Positions 1-8,356 of a stretch of DNA of 64,000 nt are shown in pieces. A program made the translations under genes and the position numbers. Numbering within the stretch: the stretch's first letter is position 1; each line of letters begins with the position of its first letter. A model generated the notes under the pieces. It saw only the letters and a list, made by a program, of their open reading frames with translations, ran no database searches and was not told where the DNA came from. The DNA is from Ramlibacter alkalitolerans (GTDB taxonomy: Bacteria > Pseudomonadota > Gammaproteobacteria > Burkholderiales > Burkholderiaceae_C), in the NCBI RefSeq assembly GCF_016722765.1, contig NZ_JAEQND010000006.1, positions 1-64,000 of the forward strand, in the 5' to 3' direction.

Positions 1-72
1 CCCGTTCTTCCAGCGACGCCACATCTCGGCGTTCTGCTCGGGCTCCAGCCCTCGATCTTTTCTCGATGTCAT
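1..72 (-). CDS. IS30-family transposase, N-terminal fragment (runs off window edge)
   Basis: On the minus strand an ATG at 72 opens a frame that runs off the left edge. It reads MTSRKD and then RGLEPEQNAEMWRRWK, which resembles the N-terminal helix-turn-helix start of IS30-type transposases (typical form RGLSxEQxAExWRRWKxG). Only 24 residues are visible, so the family call rests on this motif alone. The short AT-richer, palindromic stretch just outside the start is what an insertion-sequence end would look like. The alternative is a chance frame; the motif match makes that less likely. Confidence 0.55.
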   Translation of the reverse strand, partial: MTSRKDRGLEPEQNAEMWRRWKNG

Positions 73-119
73 TCCGGCCTTTCACAACATGAATCATGTT
101 GCATTGACCGGTTGAGACC
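73..119. mobile_element. Probable insertion-sequence terminal region
   Basis: This stretch lies between the transposase start and ordinary chromosome. It holds a palindrome, CAACATG-AAT-CATGTTG (85-101), and then TTGACCGGTTGAGACC, which reads TCAACCGGTCAA on the other strand and could be the IS terminal inverted repeat. The exact IS boundary and its target duplication cannot be set because the other end is outside the window. Immediately to the right (125-145) lies half of a CCGCCT-CGCGGGGGTGACGG hairpin repeat that also occurs at 10758-10832, so the element may have landed in or beside a dispersed palindrome. Confidence 0.4.
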
Positions 120-246
120 GCCCTCCGCCTTCGCGGGGGTGACGGGGACACGGTGGCATTCGACGGCTTTCCTACAGCGTCGAGCCGCAGCCGACTACAG
201 CTCCGGGCGCGGTCCCTGCCTACAGTTACGACGAAGGGAGATGCCC

Positions 247-426
247 ATGACCACGCCTCGAAAACCCGGCTCCGGCCGCAGCAGCACCGACAAGAGCGGC
301 GATGCCGCGACCCGGCGCGCCCGCGACCTGCAGCCGCCGGCCACCGGCGCCAACCGGGGCTCGCCCGCGGCCTCCGTGATGAAGCAGTTCGCCAAGACCA
401 AGGCCGAAAGCAGCGGCAAGCCCTGA
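247..426 (+). CDS. Small basic hypothetical protein (59 aa)
   Basis: A 59-residue protein starting MTTPRKPGSGRSS and ending in a Lys-rich tail (KQFAKTKAESSGKP). It is rich in Pro, Gly, Arg and Lys, with no membrane segment or recognised domain, and looks disordered. An ATG six bases upstream (241) is in frame, but the purine-rich GAAGGGAG directly abuts it, so the ATG at 247 has the better ribosome-binding spacing. It lies 10 bp before the hemerythrin-like gene and may be co-transcribed with it. No function can be assigned. Confidence 0.5.
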   Translation: MTTPRKPGSGRSSTDKSGDAATRRARDLQPPATGANRGSPAASVMKQFAKTKAESSGKP

Positions 427-436
427 CGGCCGCACC

Positions 437-937
437 GTGCGCAAACGAAACCTTGATGCCATCGACCTGCTGGATGGCGACCATCTCGCCGTCCATGCGC
501 TGCTGCTTTCCTGGCGCGAGCTGCTGCGCACGTCTGCCACGCCGCTGCAGCGGCGCTCGCTGGCCGAGGAGATCTGCCTGGAGCTGGCGATCCACGCCAA
601 GCTCCAGGAGGAACTGTTCCATCCCGCGATGCAGGAGGCCTTGCGCGATCCGCAGCTCGCCGAAGCGGCCGACGCGCTGCATGCGCGCCAGCGCGAATGC
701 ATCGCCCAGGTCCTGTGCACCGCGGCCGAGGATGCGCTGCACGAAGTCCGCATGAGGCAGCTTGCCGAGTGCTTCGAGCAGCACGTGCTCAGCCAGCGGG
801 AGCTGGTCTTCAACCGGGCGCGGGCAGCGTGGCTCGACCTGCAGTCGCTCGGCCGTTCGATCACGGCCCGGCGTGACGAATTGCGTGCGGAACCTGATGC
901 ATTGCGTGACGATGCGCTCGGGTTTGCCCGGCCTTGA
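437..937 (+). CDS. Hemerythrin-like HHE-domain protein
   Basis: A 166-residue soluble helical protein starting at GTG. The order of potential di-iron ligands matches the hemerythrin/HHE cation-binding fold: an early DH pair (H16) with H20, a central segment with H53, the EE pair at 58-59 and H62 before FHPAM, and a late helix with H116 and E122. Family members bind oxygen or sense iron, oxygen or NO in the cytoplasm. The C-terminal third is Arg-rich without a known domain. It follows the small basic ORF by 10 bp. Ligand assignment is from the motif pattern only, so the physiological ligand is unknown. Confidence 0.65.
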   Translation: MRKRNLDAIDLLDGDHLAVHALLLSWRELLRTSATPLQRRSLAEEICLELAIHAKLQEELFHPAMQEALRDPQLAEAADALHARQRECIAQVLCTAAEDALHEVRMRQLAECFEQHVLSQRELVFNRARAAWLDLQSLGRSITARRDELRAEPDALRDDALGFARP

Positions 938-1099
938 AAAGGCTGTGACAAACCCCACGCGCTGCCGTGCCTCGTCCTACAGCCTTCGACAGTGCCAGAC
1001 GACATTCCGGCCTGCACCCCCCACTAAAGTGAGCCGCAGGCAGCGGGAACGCTGTCGCCTCTCTCGATCCACTCGATAAACCCCTCAAGGAGTTCCCTG

Positions 1100-1474
1100 A
1101 TGATCAAGTCTCCGATCGCGCAATGCGCTGCCCTGGCCCTGATGGCTGCCCTGTCCCTGAGCGCCTGCTCCAAGCATGACGATGCCTCGAGCACCTCGTC
1201 CACCACGTCCAGCACGACGCCGTCGACCACCACGACGCCGAGCGACACCTCCAGCAGCACGGCCAGCACCTCCGGCACGACGGGCACGACTGGCAGCACC
1301 GACACCACGACCGGCAGCGGCACCTCCATGGGCGCCGGCAGCACCACCACCCCGGGCACCAGCTCCGACATGAGCAGCTCCGGCACTGCCAGCAGCACGA
1401 CGACCACCCCGGGCTCCAGCACCGACATGAGCAGCTCGTCGAGCATGCCGAGCAACACCACGACGACCCGCTGA
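1100..1474 (+). CDS. Ser/Thr-rich low-complexity lipoprotein
   Basis: A 124-residue protein with a lipoprotein signal: MIKSP, a hydrophobic core, then the lipobox LSAC with the acylated cysteine at C23. The mature chain is almost entirely Ser, Thr, Gly and Pro, with degenerate blocks of TTTTPGSS and SDMSSS. Such chains are unfolded and may act as periplasmic spacers or O-glycosylation targets; that role is inferred. An AAGGAG ribosome site (1087-1092) supports the start. It is followed after one base by another lipoprotein gene. Internal repetitiveness suggests length variation by slippage. Confidence 0.7.
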   Translation: MIKSPIAQCAALALMAALSLSACSKHDDASSTSSTTSSTTPSTTTTPSDTSSSTASTSGTTGTTGSTDTTTGSGTSMGAGSTTTPGTSSDMSSSGTASSTTTTPGSSTDMSSSSSMPSNTTTTR

Positions 1475-1475
1475 C

Positions 1476-1889
1476 ATGGCAAGCAGTTCCAGCGCCTTCG
1501 CGATCCTGGCGGCTGCCTGCGCGCTGACGCTGGGTGCCTGCAGCAAGCAGGCGGACACCAATCCGGTGGCCCCGGGCAATCCGGGCACGGGCAACGAAGC
1601 GGCGGTCGTCCGACCGGCAGCACCTGACGGACCGCCGGGCGGACCATCGGGCATCGCCGGATCGGCGCCCCACACCGGATCCTCCGGCGGCGACGCCCCG
1701 GTCGGTGCGAGCGGCAGCGGTACCGCGGGCGCGAGCCAGAACGCGATGCCGGGCCAGGGCCTCAACGGCGGCCTGAATGCCGATAACGGGGCGGCGGCCG
1801 GCAGCGGCGCGGCCATGGGCGCCGGCGGCAACACCGCGCTCGATGGCAGCCCCAACACCACGACGAAAAGTTCGGTCGGCAACCGCTGA
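1476..1889 (+). CDS. Gly/Ala/Pro-rich lipoprotein
   Basis: A 137-residue protein with signal peptide and lipobox LGAC (C22), starting one base after the stop of the preceding lipoprotein, so the two are probably translated together. The mature part is low complexity (Gly, Ala, Pro, Asn, Ser) with no catalytic motif. Like its neighbour it looks like an intrinsically disordered envelope lipoprotein. A strong intrinsic terminator follows 21 bases after the stop, closing the pair as a small operon. Function unknown. Confidence 0.65.
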   Translation: MASSSSAFAILAAACALTLGACSKQADTNPVAPGNPGTGNEAAVVRPAAPDGPPGGPSGIAGSAPHTGSSGGDAPVGASGSGTAGASQNAMPGQGLNGGLNADNGAAAGSGAAMGAGGNTALDGSPNTTTKSSVGNR

Positions 1890-1910
1890 TCCGCGGCGGC
1901 CACCCTGCTA

Positions 1911-1939
1911 CGCCAGTCCGGGGACTGGCGTTTTTCTTT
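1911..1939 (+). terminator. Intrinsic terminator after the lipoprotein pair
   Basis: A perfect 9-bp stem (CGCCAGTCC / GGACTGGCG) with a two-base loop is followed directly by TTTTTCTTTC. It sits between the plus-strand lipoprotein gene and the convergent sulfurtransferase gene. The T-tract is on the plus side only, so it terminates plus-strand transcription. Confidence 0.85.
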
Positions 1940-1949
1940 CTTGCCGCGC

Positions 1950-2837
1950 TCAGCCCTTTTCCACCGGCAGGCCCGGCGTGCGGCACCACTCGCTCCAGCT
2001 GCCCGCGTACAGGCCCGTGGGCGCGAAGCCCGCGATCTCCATGGCGAGCAGGTTGGGCACGGCGCTCACGCCGCTGCCGCAGTGGTGCACCACGCTGCGC
2101 GGGTCGCGGCCCTGCAGCAGTTGCTCGAATTCGGCGCGCAGTTGCTGCGGCGGCTTGAAGCGGCCGTCCGGGCCCAGGTTGCTGGCGAAGGGCCGGTTCA
2201 GTGCACCGGGGATGTGCCCCGCCACCGGGTCGAGCGGCTCCACCTCGCCGCGGTAGCGCGGCACGGCGCGCGCATCGATCAGGGTCGGCGCCGGCTGGCC
2301 CAGCCCTTGCGCCACCTGCTGCGTGCTCACCAGGTTGCGCAGGGGCGGTCCCGGCTCGAAATTCGACTGGAAGTGCGAGGGCTCGGCGCCGGAGCGCAGC
2401 TCGCCGCCCGAGGCCTGCCAGGCCTGCAGCCCGCCATCGAGCACCGCCGCCGCGTCGTGGCCGACCCACTTGAGCATCCACCACAGCCGGCCGCAGTAGT
2501 TGTTGCCGTTGCGGTCGTAGACGACGGCCTGCATGTCGTTGGCGAATCCCACGCCCGACAGCCAGGTGGCGAATTTTTCGCGGCTGGGCAGCGGATGGCG
2601 GCCACCGGAGGCAGCATCCGGCGGCGGGTGGAGCTTGCCCTCGGCGTCGGGCTGCGGCGGATCGGACAGCGCGTGTTCGAGGTGCGCGTACACCGCGCCG
2701 GGAAGGTGGGCCTGCAGGTACTGCTTCTCGCCGGAGGCGGGGTCCGTCAGGTCGAAGGTGCAGTCGAACACCATCAGGCGCGCCTTGGCGGCCAGCAGGT
2801 CCTTGAGCTGCTCGGCGGAGATGAGCGTGGTGTACAT
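1950..2837 (-). CDS. sseA: 3-mercaptopyruvate sulfurtransferase (two-domain rhodanese)
   Basis: A 295-residue cytoplasmic enzyme with tandem rhodanese domains. The N-terminal inactive domain covers about residues 7-145 (DGGLQAW near its end). The C-terminal catalytic domain carries AGHIPGALN (207-213 region) and the active-site loop CGSGVSA with nucleophile C253. A CGSGV-type loop is typical of mercaptopyruvate sulfurtransferases, whereas thiosulfate enzymes have CRKGV-like loops. It transfers sulfur from 3-mercaptopyruvate to thiol acceptors or cyanide. It is the last gene of the Rieske-exporter-sulfurtransferase unit, 14 bp after the exporter. Confidence 0.85.
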   Translation of the reverse strand: MYTTLISAEQLKDLLAAKARLMVFDCTFDLTDPASGEKQYLQAHLPGAVYAHLEHALSDPPQPDAEGKLHPPPDAASGGRHPLPSREKFATWLSGVGFANDMQAVVYDRNGNNYCGRLWWMLKWVGHDAAAVLDGGLQAWQASGGELRSGAEPSHFQSNFEPGPPLRNLVSTQQVAQGLGQPAPTLIDARAVPRYRGEVEPLDPVAGHIPGALNRPFASNLGPDGRFKPPQQLRAEFEQLLQGRDPRSVVHHCGSGVSAVPNLLAMEIAGFAPTGLYAGSWSEWCRTPGLPVEKG

Positions 2838-2851
2838 GCGGCTATTCTGCG

Positions 2852-3751
2852 TCAGTGTTCCTCCGCCGGTGCGTCCGGCGCGGCCCGCGCGCGCAGGATG
2901 GTGGCCGCGATGCCGCTGGCCACGATCAGCGCCATGCCGGCCCAGCCGGCGAGCGGCACGCGCTCGCCGAACAGCAGCACGCCGTACAGCGCACCGAAGA
3001 CGATGCCCGAATACTGCAGGTTGGCGACCACCAGCGTCGCGCCCTGGCTGTAGGCCCGCGTCATGCACCACTGGCCCAGCGACGCGAACAGCCCGATCGG
3101 CACCAGCCAGGCGGCGCTGCCCCAGCTCCAGGGCGAGACGCCGCCGGCCAGCATGCCGACGGCGCCGGCGAGCGCGGAGCCGAGCGCGAAATAGAACACC
3201 GTGCGCACCTCCGGCTCGCCGATCTTGCCCAGCGCCATCACCTGCAGGTACGCGAAGGCCGAGAGCAGGCCCGAGAGCAGGCCGACCAGGCCCGCGAACA
3301 CCTGGTGCTGCTCCATCGTCGGCCGCAGCATCAGCAGCACGCCGGCGAAGCCGGCCAGCACCGTCAGCGCGAGCACGCCCTGGCGCCCCGGCAGCGGCGC
3401 GCCCGAGCGCGGGTTCCAGGCGATCAGCGCGCCGCCCACCAGGAAGGCGGCGACCCAGACGCCGCTCATGTAGTTGAGCGTCATGGCCGTGGCGAGAGGC
3501 AGGCCGGCGATGGCGTAGAACCAGGCGCCGAGCGACAGCACGCCCACCAGGCTGCGCCAGGCGTGCATGCCGGGGTGGTGGGTGGCCAGGGAGGTGCCGC
3601 GCGAGCGCGCCCACAAGGCCATCACGCCCATGCCGATGAGGCCGCGCCAGAACACCAGCTCGGACGCATTGAAGGCCACCGCGGCAATCTTCACGCACAC
3701 CGCCATCGTCGCGAAGAACAGCGACGCGGCCAGCATCCACAGGGCCTGCAT
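2852..3751 (-). CDS. EamA/DMT-family transporter
   Basis: A 299-residue inner-membrane protein with about ten hydrophobic segments arranged as two EamA repeats. The first starts at MQALWMLAASLFFATMAVCVK and the second near residue 150. The family exports small metabolites or amino acids. Its ATG overlaps the TGA of the upstream Rieske oxygenase gene by one base (TGATG), so translation of the two is coupled. The substrate might be a product of the oxygenase, but this is inference. Ends with a short acidic cytoplasmic tail. Confidence 0.8.
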   Translation of the reverse strand: MQALWMLAASLFFATMAVCVKIAAVAFNASELVFWRGLIGMGVMALWARSRGTSLATHHPGMHAWRSLVGVLSLGAWFYAIAGLPLATAMTLNYMSGVWVAAFLVGGALIAWNPRSGAPLPGRQGVLALTVLAGFAGVLLMLRPTMEQHQVFAGLVGLLSGLLSAFAYLQVMALGKIGEPEVRTVFYFALGSALAGAVGMLAGGVSPWSWGSAAWLVPIGLFASLGQWCMTRAYSQGATLVVANLQYSGIVFGALYGVLLFGERVPLAGWAGMALIVASGIAATILRARAAPDAPAEEH

Positions 3752-4893
3752 CAGCCCCCGGCGTACAGCCCCATCGTCTCGCGGTACCACTCGTGGAAGT
3801 GCTGCATGCCGTCTTCCATCGGGCTCTGGTAGGGGCCGACCTCGTTGTCGCCCCGTTCCAGCAGCGCCTTGCGGCCGGCGTCCATGCGCAGCGCGATCTC
3901 GTCGTCTTCCACGCAGGTCTCCATGTAGGCGGCCTGCTGGGCTTCGACGAACTCGCGTTCGAAGGCCGCGATCTCCTCGGGGTAGAAGAATTCCACCACG
4001 TTGAGCGTCTTGCGCGGGCCCTTGGGATACAGCGTGGAGACCACCAGCACGTTCGGGTACCACTCGACCATCACGTTCGGGTAGAGCGTGAGCCAGACCG
4101 CGCCGTGCTTGGGCACGCGGCCCTGCTGGAAGCGCAGCACTTCGTCGTGCCACTTGCGGTACACGTCCGAGCCGGGCTTGCCCAGCTTGCCGGCCACGCC
4201 CACCGTCTGCACCGAGTACTCGCGGCCGAATTCCCAGCGCAGGTCCTCGCAGGTGACGAAGTTGCCCAGGCCCGGGTGGAACGGCCCGACGTGGTAGTCC
4301 TCCAGGTAGACCTCGATGAAGGTCTTCCAGTTGTAGTCCACCTCGTGCAGCTCGGTGCGGTCATAGACGAAGCCCGAGAAATCCAGGTCAGCCTTCGGCC
4401 CGAGCTTGCCCAGCACCTTGTCGACATCGAAGCCGTTGTTCTCGAAGACCAGCCCGTTCCACACCTGCACGCCGTAGTTCTTCAGGTTGAGGCAGGGATC
4501 GGTGGCGAAGTGCGGCGCGCCCATCAGCGTGCCGGCCTGGCAGTGCTGGCCGGCGCTGTAGGTCCATCGATGTAACGGGCACACGATGTTCCCTCCCGTG
4601 GAAGGCTTCTCGTGCACCGAGCCGCGGCCGTGCAGCATCACCGCCTGCCGGTGCCGGCAGACGTTGGAGATCACTTCGATGCCGCGCGGCGTGCGCAGCA
4701 GCGCGCGACCCTCGCCCTCGTGGGCAAGGGTGTGGTAGTCGCCCATTTCGGGAACCGCGAGTTCATGCCCCAGGTAACGGGGCCCGCGCTGCCAGATGAG
4801 CTCCAACTCGCGCCGGAACAGCGCCTCGTCGAAATAACTTTGTACAGGGAGTTGGCTTGCGGCCTGCTGTAACTGAAGACTTAAATCAGACAT
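3751..4893 (-). CDS. Rieske [2Fe-2S] non-haem iron oxygenase, alpha subunit
   Basis: A 380-residue terminal oxygenase. The N-terminal Rieske domain has C79-R-H81 and C105-P-L-H108 as the 2Fe-2S ligands. The C-terminal catalytic domain has the mononuclear iron motif LEDYHVGPFHPG (H201, H206). No beta subunit or reductase gene is adjacent, so it probably belongs to the alpha-only type (such as quaternary-amine or aromatic monooxygenases) and borrows an electron donor. The substrate cannot be read from the sequence. It heads a minus-strand unit with the DMT exporter and sulfurtransferase, and is divergent from xseB across a 137-bp gap. Confidence 0.8.
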   Translation of the reverse strand: MSDLSLQLQQAASQLPVQSYFDEALFRRELELIWQRGPRYLGHELAVPEMGDYHTLAHEGEGRALLRTPRGIEVISNVCRHRQAVMLHGRGSVHEKPSTGGNIVCPLHRWTYSAGQHCQAGTLMGAPHFATDPCLNLKNYGVQVWNGLVFENNGFDVDKVLGKLGPKADLDFSGFVYDRTELHEVDYNWKTFIEVYLEDYHVGPFHPGLGNFVTCEDLRWEFGREYSVQTVGVAGKLGKPGSDVYRKWHDEVLRFQQGRVPKHGAVWLTLYPNVMVEWYPNVLVVSTLYPKGPRKTLNVVEFFYPEEIAAFEREFVEAQQAAYMETCVEDDEIALRMDAGRKALLERGDNEVGPYQSPMEDGMQHFHEWYRETMGLYAGG

Positions 4894-5030
4894 TTCACCT
4901 GACCTAGAGACTCCCCCTATGAAGGGGCAGGGCCGCGCGTAGGAGCGCGACAGGAAGGGAGGGGATTCTACCCTCCGGGTCGAGTTTGGGCCGGTCCAAC
5001 TAAAATCCAGCCTTTCGCCCTGAAGAATTC

Positions 5031-5258
5031 ATGTCCAAGCCGCCGTTCGAACCGCCCGCCAGCTATGAAGCGGCCATGGAGGAGCTGGAACAGCTCACCG
5101 CCCGCATCGAGTCCGGGCAGCTGCCGCTGGAGCAACTCCTGGCCGGCTACGAACGCGGAGCCGACCTGCTGAAGTTCTGCCGCGACAAGCTGCAGGCCGT
5201 GGAGGAGCAGATCAAGGTGCTGGACGCCGGCGTGCTCAAGCCGTGGGCGAATGAATGA
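5031..5258 (+). CDS. xseB: Exodeoxyribonuclease VII small subunit
   Basis: A 75-residue protein with the XseB signature: [19 protein letters not shown] followed by [13 protein letters not shown], two amphipathic helices that pair with the C-terminal coiled coil of XseA. The complex degrades single-stranded DNA to oligonucleotides. Length and gene order (xseB-ispA-dxs) are those usual in proteobacteria. XseA is not in the window. Confidence 0.95.
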   Translation: MSKPPFEPPASYEAAMEELEQLTARIESGQLPLEQLLAGYERGADLLKFCRDKLQAVEEQIKVLDAGVLKPWANE

Positions 5259-5309
5259 GGGGCGCCGCATGGCCACCGGCCGTGGGGTGGACGAGGCCGG
5301 GGGAGGCTT

Positions 5310-6197
5310 TTGATTTTTGATCTCAAGGACTGGTCGGCCGAACGACTGCAACGCACCGAAGATGCCTTGTCCGCCTGGGTTCCGGTCGCCGCGCCGGCCC
5401 GGCTCGGCGAAGCCATGCGCTATGCCGTGCTGGATGGGGGCAAGCGGCTGCGGCCGCTGCTGGTGCTGGGCGCGTGCGAGGCGGTCGGCGGCAACCAGGA
5501 CGCGGCTTTGCGCGCGGGCTGCGCGGTCGAACTGATCCACGCCTACTCGCTGGTGCACGACGACATGCCCTGCATGGACAACGACGTGCTGCGGCGGGGC
5601 AAACCGACCGTGCACGTGCAGTTCGGCGAGGCCACCGCGCTGCTGGCCGGCGACGCTTTGCAGGCGCTTGCCTTCGAGCTGCTGGCGCCGCCGGACGCGG
5701 GTATCTCCGATCGGACCCAGGCGCGCCTGTGCCGCTTGCTGGCGCAGGCCGCCGGCCACGCCGGCATGGCCGGGGGCCAGGCGATCGACCTCGCGGCCGT
5801 GGGCAAGGCCCTCAGCGAGGCCGAACTGCGCCAGATGCACCGCCTGAAGACCGGCGCGCTGCTGCAGGCCAGCGTGATGATGGGTGCGGCCTGCGGCGAG
5901 CCGGACGCCCGGGCGCTGGCCGGCCTGCTGCAGTACGGCGCGGCCGTCGGCCTGGCCTTCCAGGTGGTCGACGACATCCTGGACGTCACCGCCGATTCCG
6001 CCACGCTGGGCAAGACCGCCGGCAAGGACGCGGCGCAGGACAAGCCCACCTACGTCTCGCTGCTCGGGCTGCAGCGCGCCCGCAGCTACGCCGGGGAACT
6101 GCTGGAGCAGGCCCGCGCCGCGCTGCAGACCACCGGTCTCGCCGATACCCGTGCCCTGCTCGCGCTCGCCGAGATGGTGGTACACCGGGACAACTGA
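5310..6197 (+). CDS. ispA: (2E,6E)-farnesyl diphosphate synthase
   Basis: A 295-residue trans-prenyltransferase that condenses IPP with DMAPP and then GPP to give FPP. The first aspartate-rich motif is HDDMPCMD (D84, D85, D90) and the second is VVDDILD (D221, D222, D225). GGKRLRP near residue 43 is the usual diphosphate-binding patch. No in-frame ATG exists upstream. The TTG at 5310, three bases after GGGAGG (5301-5306), is the likely start. It lies in the xseB-ispA-dxs unit, 16 bp before dxs. Confidence 0.95.
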   Translation: MIFDLKDWSAERLQRTEDALSAWVPVAAPARLGEAMRYAVLDGGKRLRPLLVLGACEAVGGNQDAALRAGCAVELIHAYSLVHDDMPCMDNDVLRRGKPTVHVQFGEATALLAGDALQALAFELLAPPDAGISDRTQARLCRLLAQAAGHAGMAGGQAIDLAAVGKALSEAELRQMHRLKTGALLQASVMMGAACGEPDARALAGLLQYGAAVGLAFQVVDDILDVTADSATLGKTAGKDAAQDKPTYVSLLGLQRARSYAGELLEQARAALQTTGLADTRALLALAEMVVHRDN

Positions 6198-6213
6198 CAA
6201 CACGAAGAGCCCC

Positions 6214-8100
6214 ATGGCAACGCTGCTGCAAACCATCAACGATCCGGCCGACCTGCGCCGGCTGCCGCGGCCGCAGCTCGGGCCGCTCGCCGACGAACTG
6301 CGCGCCTACGTGCTGGAATCGGTGGCGCGCACCGGCGGGCACCTGAGCTCCAACCTGGGCACGGTCGAACTCACCATCGCGCTGCACTACGTGTTCAACA
6401 CGCCGCACGACCGCATCGTGTGGGACGTCGGGCACCAGACCTATCCGCACAAGATCCTCACCGGCCGGCGCGATCGCATGGCCAGCCTGCGCCAGCTCGG
6501 GGGCCTCGCGGGCTTCCCGCAGCGGGCCGAGAGCGAATACGACACCTTCGGCACCGCGCATTCGTCCACCAGCATCTCCGCCGCCCTGGGTATGGCCGTC
6601 GCCTCGCGCCTGAAGGGCGAGCAGCGCCACTGCATCGCCGTGATCGGCGACGGCGCCATGACAGCGGGCATGGCCTTCGAGGCCCTGAACAACGCCGGCG
6701 TGGCCGAGACCGACCTGCTGGTGATCCTGAACGACAACGACATGTCGATCAGCCCCCCGGTGGGCGCGCTGAACCGCTACTTCGCCCAGCTCATGAGCGG
6801 CCGCTTCTACGCGGCGGCCAAGGACATCGGCAAGAAGGTGCTGCACGTGGCGCCGCCGCTGTTCGAGCTGGCCAAGCGCTTCGAGGAACACGCCAAGGGC
6901 ATGGTGGTCCCCGCCACGCTGTTCGAGAAATTCGGCTTCAACTATGTCGGCCCCATTGACGGCCACGACCTCGATTCGCTGATCCCGACGCTGCAGAACA
7001 TCAAGCAGCTGCGCGGCCCGCAGTTCCTGCACGTGGTCACGCGCAAGGGCCAGGGCTACAAGCTGGCCGAGGCCGATCCGGTGGCCTACCACGGCCCTGG
7101 CAAGTTCGATCCGGCCGTGGGCCTGGTCAAGCCGGCGACGCCGCCCAAGCCGACCTTCACGCAGGTGTTCGGGCAGTGGCTGTGCGACATGGCGGCGCAG
7201 GACCACCGGCTGGTCGGCATCACGCCGGCGATGCGCGAAGGCTCCGGCATGGTGGAGTTCCAGCAGCGCTTTCCCGACCGCTACCACGACGTCGGCATCG
7301 CCGAACAGCACGCGGTGACCTTCGCCGCGGGCCTCGCCTGCGAAGGCCTGAAGCCGGTGGTGGCGATCTATTCCACCTTCCTGCAGCGCGGCTACGACCA
7401 GTTGATCCACGACGTGGCGCTGCAGAACCTGCCGGTGGTGTTCGCGCTGGACCGCGCCGGCCTGGTGGGTGCCGACGGCCCCACGCATGCCGGCGCCTAC
7501 GACATCGCCTACCTGCGCTGCATCCCGAACGTGAGCATCGCCTGCCCGGCCGACGAGAACGAGACGCGCAAGCTGCTGACCACCGCGTACCAGCAGGAGC
7601 ATCCGGTGGCCGTGCGCTATCCGCGCGGCGCCGGCATCGGTGCCGCGGTCGAGGCGAACCTGCAGCCGCTGCCCTTCGGCAAGGGCGAACTGCGGCGGCA
7701 GGGCCAGCGCGTGGCCGTGCTGGCCTTCGGCACGCTGCTGTACCCGGCGCTGCAGGCGGCGGAGCGGCTGGACCTCACCGTGGCGAACATGCGCTGGGTC
7801 AAGCCGCTCGATACCGAGCTGCTGCTGCAGCTGGCCGCCAGCCACGACGCGCTGGTGACGGTGGAAGAGGGCGCGATCATGGGCGGGGCGGGCAGCGCCG
7901 TGAGCGAGGCGCTGCAGGCGGCCGGCATCGCCAAGCCGGTGCTGCAACTCGGCCTGCGCGACACGTACGTGCCGCACGGCGACCCGGCCCGGCTGCTGGC
8001 GATGCAGGGCCTGGATGCCGCCGGCATCGAGGCCTCGATCCGCGCGCGCTTCGGCGGCATGTTCGATCGCGCCGCGCCGAACCTGAAGGTGGTTTCCTGA
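6214..8100 (+). CDS. dxs: 1-deoxy-D-xylulose-5-phosphate synthase
   Basis: A 628-residue thiamine-diphosphate enzyme that makes DXP from pyruvate and glyceraldehyde 3-phosphate, the first step of the MEP pathway. The N-terminal domain has the GDGAMTAG (145-152) ... NDND cofactor motif. The pyrimidine-binding domain has GIAEQHA with the catalytic Glu, followed by the transketolase C-terminal domain. Full length for the family. It follows ispA by 16 bp, coupling precursor supply with prenyl-chain synthesis. A GTAG-headed palindromic repeat begins 26 bp after the stop. Confidence 0.97.
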   Translation: MATLLQTINDPADLRRLPRPQLGPLADELRAYVLESVARTGGHLSSNLGTVELTIALHYVFNTPHDRIVWDVGHQTYPHKILTGRRDRMASLRQLGGLAGFPQRAESEYDTFGTAHSSTSISAALGMAVASRLKGEQRHCIAVIGDGAMTAGMAFEALNNAGVAETDLLVILNDNDMSISPPVGALNRYFAQLMSGRFYAAAKDIGKKVLHVAPPLFELAKRFEEHAKGMVVPATLFEKFGFNYVGPIDGHDLDSLIPTLQNIKQLRGPQFLHVVTRKGQGYKLAEADPVAYHGPGKFDPAVGLVKPATPPKPTFTQVFGQWLCDMAAQDHRLVGITPAMREGSGMVEFQQRFPDRYHDVGIAEQHAVTFAAGLACEGLKPVVAIYSTFLQRGYDQLIHDVALQNLPVVFALDRAGLVGADGPTHAGAYDIAYLRCIPNVSIACPADENETRKLLTTAYQQEHPVAVRYPRGAGIGAAVEANLQPLPFGKGELRRQGQRVAVLAFGTLLYPALQAAERLDLTVANMRWVKPLDTELLLQLAASHDALVTVEEGAIMGGAGSAVSEALQAAGIAKPVLQLGLRDTYVPHGDPARLLAMQGLDAAGIEASIRARFGGMFDRAAPNLKVVS

Positions 8101-8125
8101 ACCGGGTCTGGCCTGGCTGGAATCC

Positions 8126-8212
8126 GTAGGCTGGCGGTGAGCCGCGAAGCGCGCGAACCCCAGCTTGCTGCGCGACGCTGATCGCTGGGGTTCCTGCGTC
8201 ACCCCAGCCTAC
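8126..8212. repeat. REPIN-like inverted repeat, copy 1
   Basis: Starts GTAGGCTGGCGGTGAGC, continues to GCGAACCCCAGC, then an inverted half GCTGGGGTT...CAGCCTAC. Each half is a GTAG head followed by an imperfect hairpin (GCTGG-x-GGT paired with ACC-CCAGC), and the two halves are inverted. This is the architecture of REP doublets mobilised by RAYT (TnpA-REP) transposases. Seven further loci in the window carry the same family. Confidence 0.8.
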
Positions 8213-8269
8213 TTCGTCCCGCGACGGTCTCGCCTGCTATTCCGACTGTTCCGCAAGGGAAAACACGGG

Positions 8270-8298
8270 CTGACAGAACCCTGTCATTTCCGAGAATG
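8270..8298 (+). promoter_or_regulatory. Candidate promoter with TGACAG/CTGTCA inverted repeat
   Basis: CTGACA, 17 bp, AGAATG gives a plausible sigma70 pair 60 bp before the first TRAP binding-protein gene. The -35 lies inside a perfect inverted repeat, TGACAG-AACC-CTGTCA (8271-8286). CTGACAG also occurs before the third (10921) and fourth (12202) paralogues, but it also precedes an unrelated gene at 24907, so it may be just a favoured -35 hexamer. Confidence 0.35.
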
Positions 8299-8356
8299 AG
8301 CGTCCCTGTGAGCCGCTACCGAAGGTGCGGAACATCCACTCATTCCAGGAGACACC

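Noticed and set aside
5251..5280. ATG codons just before ispA as alternative starts
   Set aside because: None is in the ispA frame. The TTG at 5310 with GGGAGG just upstream is the only plausible start.
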